Shown in pieces: positions 31,476 to 38,401 of a DNA stretch of 64,000 bases. The notes beneath the pieces are model-generated. The model worked only from the letters and a program-made list of their open reading frames with translations. It searched no databases and was not told where the DNA came from. The stretch lies in the NCBI RefSeq assembly GCF_000381345.1, contig NZ_KB906400.1:62001-126000 (forward strand). Direction: 5' to 3'. Origin of the DNA: Deinococcus apachensis DSM 19763 (GTDB taxonomy: Bacteria; Deinococcota; Deinococci; Deinococcales; Deinococcaceae). Position numbers and translations under genes: made by a program. Every line of letters begins with the position of its first letter. Position 1 is the first letter of the stretch.

Positions 31476-32691
31476 TCAAGTCAGGACGAGCAGTTCGTGG
31501 AGGCCGCGCATCAGCACGCCGGGTTTCCAGCGCAGCTCCTCCGGTTGAACGGCCAGACGCAGGCGGGGAAAACGGCCCAGCAGCGACCCCAGGGCGATCT
31601 GCCCCTCCAGCCGGGCCAGCGGCGCCCCCAGGCAGTAGTGGACCCCGTGCCCGAAGGCGACGTGCCCCCTCACCTCCCGGGTCACGTCGAGGTCGTCGGG
31701 GTTCGTAAATTGCCGCTCGTCGCGGTTGGCCGACGCCAGCACCGCGACCACTGGGGAGCCCTGGGGAATGGTTGCCCCGTGCAGGGTCACGTCCTCACGC
31801 GCCCAGCGGAGCATCGAGGTCTCGACCGGGCCGCAGAAGCGCAGCAACTCCTCCACGGCGCCGGGCAGCAGGCCGGGGTCCGCGCGCAGCCGCGCGAGTT
31901 GTTCGGGATGCTCCAGCAGCGCCAGTACCCCGTTCCCGATCAGGTTCACGGTCGTCTCGAAGCCCGCGACGAGGAGCAGCCACAGCATCGAGAGCAGCTC
32001 GTCCTCATCCAGGCGGTCCCCGTCCTGCTGCGCGCGCAGCAGGGCGCTCGTCGGGCTGACGCCGCAGCCGGGCGAGGTGCGCCCGCAGGTAGTCGCCGAA
32101 CTCCGCGAGCACCCGCAGGACTTCGCCGGACGTGCCCGGCCCGGGCGCGGGATTGGAGACGACGGCGGCGGACCACGCCCGGAAGAGGTCGCGGTCGGCG
32201 GCGGGCACCCCCACCATCTCGGCAATGACGGTGAGCGGCAGCGGGAAGGCGTAGGCGGCGATCAGGTCCACCTCGCTGCCTTCCGGAAGGGCCGAGAGCA
32301 ATTCGTCCGCGACCTGCTGCACGCGTGGGCGCAGGGTCTCGATATACCGTGGGGTGAAGGCCGCCTGCACCAGGGCGCGCAGCCGGGTGTGGTCGGGCGG
32401 GTCGAGCGAGAGGAGGTGGCGGTGCAGCAGCCGGAAGCCCGCCTGGGCGCGGGGCTGCCGGGCGAGCTGTTCGGGCGTGAGGGCCGCGAACAAGTCCTTG
32501 GCGAAACGCGGATCGCGCAGCACCGTGAGCACGTCGGCGTAGCGGGTGACGAGCCACACCGTCTCGCCGTTGGGGAGAGGAACGGGGTGAATCGGTGTGC
32601 CTCCACGCAGCGCGGCGTAGGCGGGGAAGGGGCCAGCCTTGAAGGCGGGGTCGAAGAAGTTGACGGCGGGGAGGGTGTGCGGGGCCGTCAT
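31476..32691 (-). pseudogene. Cytochrome P450, frameshifted
   Basis: A bacterial soluble P450 of about 405 residues. The N-terminal part (FFDPAFKAGPFPAYAALRGG, LSLDPPDHTRLRALVQ) is in one frame. The rest is in another: the I-helix LLLVAGFETTVNLIG, the ExxR motif in EELLRF, and the haem loop FGHGVHYCLGAPLARLE. The switch is near 32063, where LARLR must join SPTSALLRAQQDGD. One extra base explains it. All catalytic motifs are otherwise perfect. Its ATG overlaps the VOC stop by ATGA. It is probably a tailoring oxidase, and a redox partner is not visible nearby. Confidence 0.88.
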
Positions 32692-33225
32692 GGACGATCC
32701 TCCCATACGACCACTGTGGGAAATTCGTCCGGCCCGCGCAGCAGTTCCAGCGGGTCGAAGGACTCCGTCCTGAGCACTAGGCGACCGCCGGGGGTGTGCC
32801 AGGTCGCGCGCGGACGCTGGTCGTACAGCTCGACCGTGATGCCGTCCGGGTCGGGGACGCGCACGCCAACCACCGCGCCACCGTCCGCCGCGAAAGTGGG
32901 GGGCTGGTTCCGGTCCACCAGCCGCCGCACCGCCCGCAGGAGCGCCGCCCGGTTGGGGTACAGCAGCGCGAAGTGGTCCAGCCCGGAGCGTCCCCCGGGG
33001 GCGGGGGTGCCGTTTGCGCTGTGCCAAGTGCTCAGGGTCACGAGGTTGTAGGGCTCGCCCACCGAGAGGAAGGCGACGCCCGGATGCCCGTGGTCGGCCC
33101 CGTTGTCGACGGTGCTCAGGCCGATCACGTCGCGGTAGAAGGCCACCGAGCGGCCAAGGTCGGCGACGCGCAGGTGGACGTGTCCGACGTGAACCTGCGG
33201 GGGAAGGGGGTTGGGGGGCGGTCAT
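32688..33225 (-). pseudogene. VOC (glyoxalase/dioxygenase-like) protein, frameshifted near its start
   Basis: About 178 residues. Start MTAPQP follows AGGAGG. Removing one C from the runs near 33200-33210 joins it to PPQVHVGHVHLRVADLGRSV and the rest (FYRDVIGLSTVDNG, GLDHFALLYPN, VPDPDGITVELYDQRP). It shows the paired beta-alpha-beta-beta-beta modules with His in HVHLRV and GLDHFAL and Glu in VELYD as likely metal ligands. Similar proteins are dioxygenases, isomerases or resistance proteins. It is coupled to the P450 by ATGA. An alternative start at about 33146 would skip the first metal-ligand strand and is unlikely. Confidence 0.8.
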
Positions 33226-33368
33226 CTCAGACCTCCTGGAGAGGGGCACCGGGGGACAGTGGGGCGGCGTCCCCGGGAACGTGCGGCGTCGCGGCCAATT
33301 CCCCCGTCACGGGGCGGCAGGGAGGCCAGGGCGAAGAGGAGCGCGAGCAGGAGGGAGAGGCTGAGCAT
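33222..33368 (-). CDS. Possible small membrane peptide (48 aa)
   Basis: ATG at 33368 gives MLSLSLLLALLFALASLPP, a strong hydrophobic helix, then an Arg-rich tail. The stop overlaps the VOC start as ATGA. A frame switch in CCGCCCC would instead give a tail ending GELAATPHVPG, which looks more protein-like, so this gene too may carry an indel. The family is not recognised. A similar one-helix small protein lies at 36331-36504 in the same gene set. Confidence 0.4.
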   Translation of the reverse strand: MLSLSLLLALLFALASLPPRDGGIGRDAARSRGRRPTVPRCPSPGGLR

Positions 33369-33432
33369 GGTTGAACTCCGGGGAAGGGGCGCTTGGGAAA
33401 GGCCGAACTCGGTGGGCCAAGCGGCAGCTATC

Positions 33433-33702
33433 TCAGACGCTCACGAGGGTGTGAAGTTCCTGCACCGAGCGCTTGGGCCGGATACCGGGCGGCAGGTTGG
33501 GGTGGACGAAGGTGGCGAAAAACTGGCCCGCGTCCCGCGCTGAAGCCCAGACCTCGACGACCCGCCAGCCGTCCTCGACGGGGTAGGCCGTGTGCATGAC
33601 GAAGCCCGGGGCCTCCTTCATGGCGCTCCCCAGCGCCGCGATCATGCTCTCGTAGCCCTCCCGCGTCTGGCCGGGAACGTCACCAATAATCAGAACAGCC
33701 AT
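33433..33702 (-). CDS. ABM-like (antibiotic biosynthesis monooxygenase fold) protein
   Basis: 89 residues: MAVLIIGDVPGQTREGYESMIAALGSA, then PGFVMHTAYPVEDGWRVVEVWASARDAGQFF. This is the ferredoxin-like dimeric alpha-beta barrel pattern of ABM and similar stress-response proteins. Members range from cofactor-free quinone-forming oxygenases to haem-degrading and unknown proteins. It lies between the tandem SnoaL protein and the VOC protein in a tailoring-type gene set, where a small oxygenase or cyclase would fit. Confidence 0.75.
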   Translation of the reverse strand: MAVLIIGDVPGQTREGYESMIAALGSAMKEAPGFVMHTAYPVEDGWRVVEVWASARDAGQFFATFVHPNLPPGIRPKRSVQELHTLVSV

Positions 33703-33743
33703 CTTTGCCTTCTTTCTGGGGGGTCCCCCCTCAGCAACGGCGG

Positions 33744-34643
33744 TTACTCTCCGCGCGCCGGGGCCTGGACGGTCAACCCGAGCTGCCGCGCCATCTCCAG
33801 GTTGTCCTGCACGGCGTCGTGCTCGACGATCAGGCCGCCTTGCAAGCGGAAGATGTGAACGTGTTGCGCCGTGAAGGACCGGCCGGTGGGCTCGGCACCT
33901 GCCAGGAAACCGCCGTGGACAAAGGGCAGGCGCTGCACACCGAGGTGGGTGCCGCGCAACGTGTAGCGCCCCATCACCCGGTCGCCCTCCGCGACGATCT
34001 CATGCACCTCGAAGCTCACGTCCGGAAAGGTGGTTTCGATGTCCTCCAGCACGGCCCGGATGTCGTCGCGGGTCGCCGGGAAGCCGTGGCTCCGAACCAT
34101 TGGGGCGAAGAACTCAAGTTGCGCGGTGAGCCCACGCTGGCGCATCGCCTCGTGCATCCGCTCGATCACCGCCCGGTTGTGCGCCTCGACACCCGGCAGA
34201 GCGAGCGGCAATCCGAGCTGCGCCATCATCTCGATGTCGTCGCGGCAGGCGTAGTGCTCGACGATCAAACCGTCCTGAAAGCGGTACATGTGGATGTGCT
34301 CCACCGAGAAGGGCCGCCCCGTCGGCGGGAGGCCCACCATGAAGCCGCCGTCCACGGGCAGTTGGCCCACGCCCCGGTGCGTGCCGCTGTAGGCGTTGCG
34401 GACGACCACCCACCCACCCTCCGCCACGAGGTCGAGGACGTCGAGCCGCGCGTCCGGGAAACGGGTGCAGATGTCGGTCCAGACGGCGACCACAGCCTCG
34501 CGGGGCACCTGCTTGCCGTGGTTGCTGAACAGGGGGGCGAAAAGCTGCGCGCCCGCCGGAAAGTCGCGGCGGCGAAAGGCGTCGTGCATGGCGCGGACGG
34601 CGGTCTCGTTGGCGGCGACAGTCTGGAAATCGGTGGCGGTCAT
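33744..34643 (-). CDS. Tandem SnoaL-like protein (two ester-cyclase-type domains)
   Basis: A 299-residue protein made of two homologous SnoaL/NTF2-like domains (about 8-145 and 150-290). Each has the pattern RAMHDAFRRRDF...LFAPLFSNHG / ERMHEAMRQRG...FFAPMVRSHG, then GTHRGVGQLP / GTHLGVQRLP and IHMYRFQDGLIVEHYACRDD / VHIFRLQGGLIVEHDAVQDN. The fold includes polyketide cyclases, dehydratases and binding proteins. AGGAG before ATG 34643 supports the start. A SARP-type direct repeat lies 160 bp upstream. A third copy of the domain is at 36533-36987, so the family has expanded locally. Confidence 0.88.
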   Translation of the reverse strand: MTATDFQTVAANETAVRAMHDAFRRRDFPAGAQLFAPLFSNHGKQVPREAVVAVWTDICTRFPDARLDVLDLVAEGGWVVVRNAYSGTHRGVGQLPVDGGFMVGLPPTGRPFSVEHIHMYRFQDGLIVEHYACRDDIEMMAQLGLPLALPGVEAHNRAVIERMHEAMRQRGLTAQLEFFAPMVRSHGFPATRDDIRAVLEDIETTFPDVSFEVHEIVAEGDRVMGRYTLRGTHLGVQRLPFVHGGFLAGAEPTGRSFTAQHVHIFRLQGGLIVEHDAVQDNLEMARQLGLTVQAPARGE

Positions 34644-34802
34644 GGGGTCTCCTGAGGGCGATAGGGGAGGTGACGGCGACTTCCTCGAGGTGCATAGCTT
34701 TTCCGGGTGGGCCTCCTGCACCCGCACCCACGGCGCGGCGGTTAAAGTCACGGGTGAAACCCGGTGCTTCCCGCCGTGCTGCGCGCATGGTGCGTTCCGC
34801 AG

Positions 34803-34820
34803 CGTCTAGAAACCGTCCAG
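34803..34820. promoter_or_regulatory. SARP-type direct repeat, site 1
   Basis: CGTCTAG (34803-34809), AAAC, CGTCCAG (34814-34820): a heptamer repeated at 11-bp spacing with one mismatch. On the transcribed (minus) strand it reads CTGGACG-GTTT-CTAGACG. It lies in the 316-base gap between the flavin monooxygenase stop (34960) and the tandem SnoaL start (34643). The remaining gap has a short frame ending at 34806 with a hydrophobic stretch (LLGFALYVAVG) but no good start. No clear -10 box is evident. Confidence 0.7.
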
Positions 34821-34959
34821 CCCCGGCCTGTCGGGAAAGGTGGCCGACTCCTCCCGTCGGCCGCTGGCGCTCGTCGTCGGGGCCCGGGCGGGCAGCGCCT
34901 CCGGGCCGACCGCGACGTACAGGGCAAAGCCCAACAGGGATGGGGGAGGCCGGAAGGAT

Positions 34960-36240
34960 TCAGCTTCGCACCCGTGCCGCAAGGGGCGCGGGGGCCGAGG
35001 GCGGGCAGGCAGGGGCCACACCCAGGCCACGCAGGAAGTCCTCCACCCCCTCGGGCGTCGCCAGCACCTCCCAGTACCGGGTCGGATCGTGAACGAGGCT
35101 CATGAAGGCACAGGCCAGGTGCGGGTGCTGGGAGCAGGCCGCCAGCAGGGCCAGGCGGTGCGGGGTGGGCGGACGCAGGGCGCTGGTCGTCAGCTCCACC
35201 GTGGGCCGCAGCACCTCCCACAGCCTCAGTTCGGTCGCCTGCCTGAAGGTGGCCTCCAAGTTCCCCCCGGCCCCCACGATCTGCTCGCCCAGCACCCAGG
35301 CGCAGGCGGAAGCGGCGTTCGCCCCCTGCCCCACGATGGGGTCGTGGGCACACAGCGCGTCCCCCAGCGCCACCGCGTACCGCCCGTTCTCCAGCGGCAC
35401 GAAGGCCCGGCGCACCACCGGCGTCACCGCCCCTTGCAGGAAGTTCAGCGCCCGGGTCAGCCGGAAGCGCCCGGGGTCCATTCGCCCGAACGACTGCGGA
35501 GCGTAGTCGCGCAGCACGCCCAGGAGGGCGGGAGCGACCTCCCCGGACCCGTACCCCGCCCGCGCGAAGTCTTCCAGCGGCCCGCCCGGCACGGCCTCCA
35601 CCACCAACCCCACACGCCGTCCCTCAAAGGTCAGGCAGGGAATCTCGAAGACCTCGCCCACTCCCGGCGTGAGGCTCAGCCGCACCTCCCGGGGCTCGTC
35701 CTCCGTGCCGCCCTCGAACAGGGCGCCGATCAGCAGGCGCTGTGGGGCGGTGAAGGGCGAGCGCTGCGGGTCGCGGGGAAAGAGGCCGCTCAGCCCGCCG
35801 CGCCCGGTTGCCACCACCAGCAGGGCGTGGCGGTATCCCAGCCGCCCCAGATCCCAGGCTTCAAGGGTGCCGACCTCGAAGTCCCCGCCCCGGTCCACGA
35901 AGTCTTCGAGCAGTCGCGCCTCGTACAGGCGCAGGTCCACGCCGCTCAGCGGTCGGTCAAACCGCGCGGTGAAGCGCAGGGGGCGCTCGCCGCGCACGTC
36001 GGTGTGCCAGCCGGTGAGGTCAGAGAGGCCGTCCCAGTGGTTCACCCTGAGCGCCCGTTCGCGGGCCCGGGTGGCGTCCGTGCGCAGCACGAGGCTGGGA
36101 AGCCGGGCCCCGATTCGGCTGATGGGCGGTCCCTCGCCGTAAAGGGTGACGGGCAGGCCGTGGTGCTGGAGGAAGAGGGCCAGCTGCAAGCCCGCGATGC
36201 CGGTGCCCAGAATCCCAATGCTGTCCGTCGTGCGGGTCAT
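34960..36240 (-). CDS. Styrene/indole-monooxygenase-like FAD protein (StyA-like)
   Basis: 426 residues. The N-terminal FAD motif is IGILGTGIAGLQLALFLQHHG. The group E monooxygenase architecture follows, with VVATGRGG and GDALCAHDPIVGQGANAASACAWVLGEQI near residue 300. StyA-type enzymes epoxidise alkenes or oxidise indoles using reduced FAD from a separate reductase; no StyB-type reductase is adjacent. The start has GGAG upstream (36245-36249 region). It lies downstream of a small membrane protein and the single SnoaL gene in the same direction, consistent with an oxidative tailoring pathway. Confidence 0.82.
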   Translation of the reverse strand: MTRTTDSIGILGTGIAGLQLALFLQHHGLPVTLYGEGPPISRIGARLPSLVLRTDATRARERALRVNHWDGLSDLTGWHTDVRGERPLRFTARFDRPLSGVDLRLYEARLLEDFVDRGGDFEVGTLEAWDLGRLGYRHALLVVATGRGGLSGLFPRDPQRSPFTAPQRLLIGALFEGGTEDEPREVRLSLTPGVGEVFEIPCLTFEGRRVGLVVEAVPGGPLEDFARAGYGSGEVAPALLGVLRDYAPQSFGRMDPGRFRLTRALNFLQGAVTPVVRRAFVPLENGRYAVALGDALCAHDPIVGQGANAASACAWVLGEQIVGAGGNLEATFRQATELRLWEVLRPTVELTTSALRPPTPHRLALLAACSQHPHLACAFMSLVHDPTRYWEVLATPEGVEDFLRGLGVAPACPPSAPAPLAARVRS

Positions 36241-36330
36241 GGAGTGCTCCTTTCGGGGTCTGGAGCTGCCCTGGGGACGGGCGGGGACTGGAACCCGCCC
36301 GCGGGGAAGGAAATGGGCGACCGGAAAACG

Positions 36331-36504
36331 CTAGGACAGTCCTGGAGGTGGAAGCTCGCCTCCCCACCGGGCGCCCAGGGCGAGCAGCGGCACGCCCAGC
36401 TCCCCCGGGGCCGCCTGCACGACGAGGTGTGACGAGCCCCAGATCAGCGCCACCCCCACCAAGGCGAGCGGGGCGGCGAGGAGAAAGGCGCGGGGGGTGG
36501 GCAT
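36331..36504 (-). CDS. Small one-helix membrane protein (57 aa)
   Basis: ATG 36504 to TAG 36331 encodes MPTPRAFLLAAPLALVGVAL and onward, one membrane helix, then a short Gly/Pro-rich tail. It fits between the single SnoaL gene (stop at 36533) and the flavin monooxygenase (start 36240) on the same strand. The family is unknown. It might stabilise or localise a cluster enzyme. Confidence rests on position and the well-formed helix, not on homology. Confidence 0.5.
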   Translation of the reverse strand: MPTPRAFLLAAPLALVGVALIWGSSHLVVQAAPGELGVPLLALGARWGGELPPPGLS

Positions 36505-36532
36505 GGTGCGACCTCGCTTGGCCGGGCAGACC

Positions 36533-36987
36533 TCAGCTCGAAACGGACCCCCGCCGCCAGCCCTCCGCCATGACCCGCACGGACACGCCGAGCTGTGGGA
36601 CCATCCCGACGTTGTCGTGCAGGCCGTGGTGGTCGGTGATCAGCCCGCCCCGGGCCCCGTAGAGGTGGATATGCCGCACCGACACTGAGGTAAGGTCCGC
36701 CAGCAAGCCGTCGTGGTCGAGGGGAAGGCGCCTGGTGCCCAGGTGGGTGCTGCTGAAGATGCGCGCACGGCCACCCGCTCCCCATGGGAGACGACCTGAT
36801 CGACGTGAAAGTACGCGTCCGGGGAGGTGGCGGCGATGTCGGCGAACACACGCTCCACCCCCGCCCGGCCCACCTCGCGCCCGGAGTCGTGGGTGTACCC
36901 GGCGTAAAAGCTTGCGGCGGCCAGCAGTCCATCCTTATTCGCGGTGGCGAACATGTCGAGGACGGTGCGTTCCTGGGAAGTCGTCAT
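36533..36987 (-). pseudogene. SnoaL-like protein, frameshifted
   Basis: About 151 residues when repaired. The first frame (MTTSQERTVLDMFATANKDG, DAYFHVDQVVSHGERVAVRA) must switch near 36768 to IFSSTHLGTRRLPLDHDG, then VRHIHLYGARGGLITDHHGL and a stop at 36533. The parts align with both halves of the tandem SnoaL protein (GTHLGVQRLP, VHIFRLQGGLIVEHD). GGAG before ATG 36987. Whether it is functional depends on whether the missing base is real. Confidence 0.8.
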
Positions 36988-37051
36988 CGGGGGACTCCTC
37001 TGGGGTGAGGCCGCGTGGGGAGGGGCAAAAACCCCCTCCCCGCCGCGAGCT

Positions 37052-38059
37052 TCAGTACTGCGTGAGCATGTAGCAGTTGGCGTACGCCCCAATGCCCTTG
37101 TTGCCCCCGGGGTTGGAGTCGTACACACTGAGCTTCCAGACCTGCTGACCCGCGCTGTTCGTGGAGCGGTAGACCTTGGCCTCATCGATCATGGCGTCGA
37201 AGTCGCCCCACAGGGTGCTGAGGTAACAAAACGCCCGGTCGGTGGGGGCCATCTCGACGGTGCTCGGCCCCCAGGACACCGCGCGGTAACTGCCCGTCTT
37301 GTACGCCGTGCTGTAGGGCACCCCCACGCCGCCGGGGCCCCAGAACTGGGGCAGGTCGTTCGAGGAGGGCTTGCCGATGAACAGCGAGTGCGCCCCACCG
37401 TAGACCTTGGACGTGGTGGCGCACGCCACTGCCGTCATCGTCGAGGACTTGGAGCCCGAGGTGCTCTGGCTGACGTACACGCCGCCGATCCCCTGCACGT
37501 CACCGCCCACATAGCTGATGTAGGTCGCGGCGTCGCCCCACCAGGTGTCCTTGTTGAAGGAGGTGCAGCTGTTGGCAATGCTCGTGAACCCGTTCGAGAT
37601 CCAGCGGGCGGGCTGCGTGACGGTGGGTGTCTTGAAGGCGGTCCATTTGACGCAGTACACGCGCCCACTCACCGGATCAGAGCTGTCCGAGTGGTAGTTC
37701 AGCTTCCACTGGCCCTGAGAGTGGTAGACCTGCAGGTAATCCGAGTTGCTGTTGAGATTACCGCCGACCTTGGCCAGCCAGCACACGCCCTCGCCCGTGG
37801 ACATCAGGGTTTGGACGCCGTCCGTGCCCGTGAAGTTGTAGTAGGTGTACGGGTCGGTGACGGCGGCGGGCCGAAGCGCGCCCTGGGTGGCGTCGAGATC
37901 GGAGACGACCTGCGGAGCGTCAGCGAGTTGCGCCGGGGCTTGCGGCGCACCCGCCGTGGGCGCCTGACCGCACGCGGCGAGGAGCGCGGCCAGCAGACAG
38001 GTCATCGGGAGCGCGGGGGCCTTGCCGTTCTGGCTGGGGCTGATGTGGATTTCCGACAT
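37052..38059 (-). CDS. Lipoprotein of unknown function
   Basis: 335 residues. MTCLLAALLAAC gives a lipobox with Cys at about residue 31, then an Ala/Pro/Gln-rich linker. The mature domain (from about 70) is rich in Trp, Tyr, Ser and Gly with several cysteines (GEGVCWLAKVG, GRVYCVKWTAF, NSCTSFNKDTWWG, DRAFCYLSTLWGDF, NCYMLTQY), suggesting disulfide-linked beta structure. I do not recognise the family. It is the first gene after the SARP regulator, with a SARP-type direct repeat 267 bp upstream, so it is a likely first target. Confidence 0.75.
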   Translation of the reverse strand: MSEIHISPSQNGKAPALPMTCLLAALLAACGQAPTAGAPQAPAQLADAPQVVSDLDATQGALRPAAVTDPYTYYNFTGTDGVQTLMSTGEGVCWLAKVGGNLNSNSDYLQVYHSQGQWKLNYHSDSSDPVSGRVYCVKWTAFKTPTVTQPARWISNGFTSIANSCTSFNKDTWWGDAATYISYVGGDVQGIGGVYVSQSTSGSKSSTMTAVACATTSKVYGGAHSLFIGKPSSNDLPQFWGPGGVGVPYSTAYKTGSYRAVSWGPSTVEMAPTDRAFCYLSTLWGDFDAMIDEAKVYRSTNSAGQQVWKLSVYDSNPGGNKGIGAYANCYMLTQY

Positions 38060-38325
38060 GAGCGACTCCTGGGGTGAACTGGGCGAGAAGACGGGAAGAC
38101 CCGGGTGGAGGCGTGAGGCCAAGGAGTTACATAGGCTCTCCTTCCCGGCCAGCGGCTGGGCCGGAAGACGGCGAAGAGGAACGCAGTGGAACCAGGCTCA
38201 GCCGCGCATGGCGGAAGAACCGGCCTGGAGGGCGGCTCCTGGGCCGCTAGCCTCCGTCTCGGCGGGCGGTGATGGGCGCTACCGCCGACTCACCCGGACC
38301 GATGCGGGCAGTGTGCGCGGCGGGG

Positions 38326-38343
38326 CGTCTAGAAAGCGTCTAG
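38326..38343. promoter_or_regulatory. SARP-type direct repeat, site 2
   Basis: CGTCTAG (38326-38332), AAAG, CGTCTAG (38337-38343): two identical heptamers at exactly 11-bp spacing. The gap 38060-38401 contains only this site and the regulator's terminator. Site 1 at 34803 has the same heptamer, spacing and AAA spacer. This is the geometry reported for OmpR-like SARP activators (heptamers one helical turn apart). Confidence 0.78.
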
Positions 38344-38357
38344 CGGTGGGAAACCAA

Positions 38358-38384
38358 AACAAGTCGCCCGGGAGGCGACTTGTT
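38358..38384 (-). terminator. Intrinsic terminator of the SARP-like regulator
   Basis: AACAAGTCGCC (38358-38368), a 5-nt loop, GGCGACTTGTT (38374-38384), a perfect 11-bp stem. On the minus strand it is followed by a T-rich tail (TTGG, TTT). It lies 18 bp after the regulator stop, which separates the regulator transcript from the cluster downstream. Confidence 0.85.
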
Positions 38385-38401
38385 CTTCCGGGGCGGGCCT
38401 T

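Noticed and set aside
34806..35030. Minus-strand frame ending LLGFALYVAVG...LDGF
   Set aside because: No plausible start for the hydrophobic part and overlaps the end of the flavin monooxygenase; may be noise or a broken small protein.
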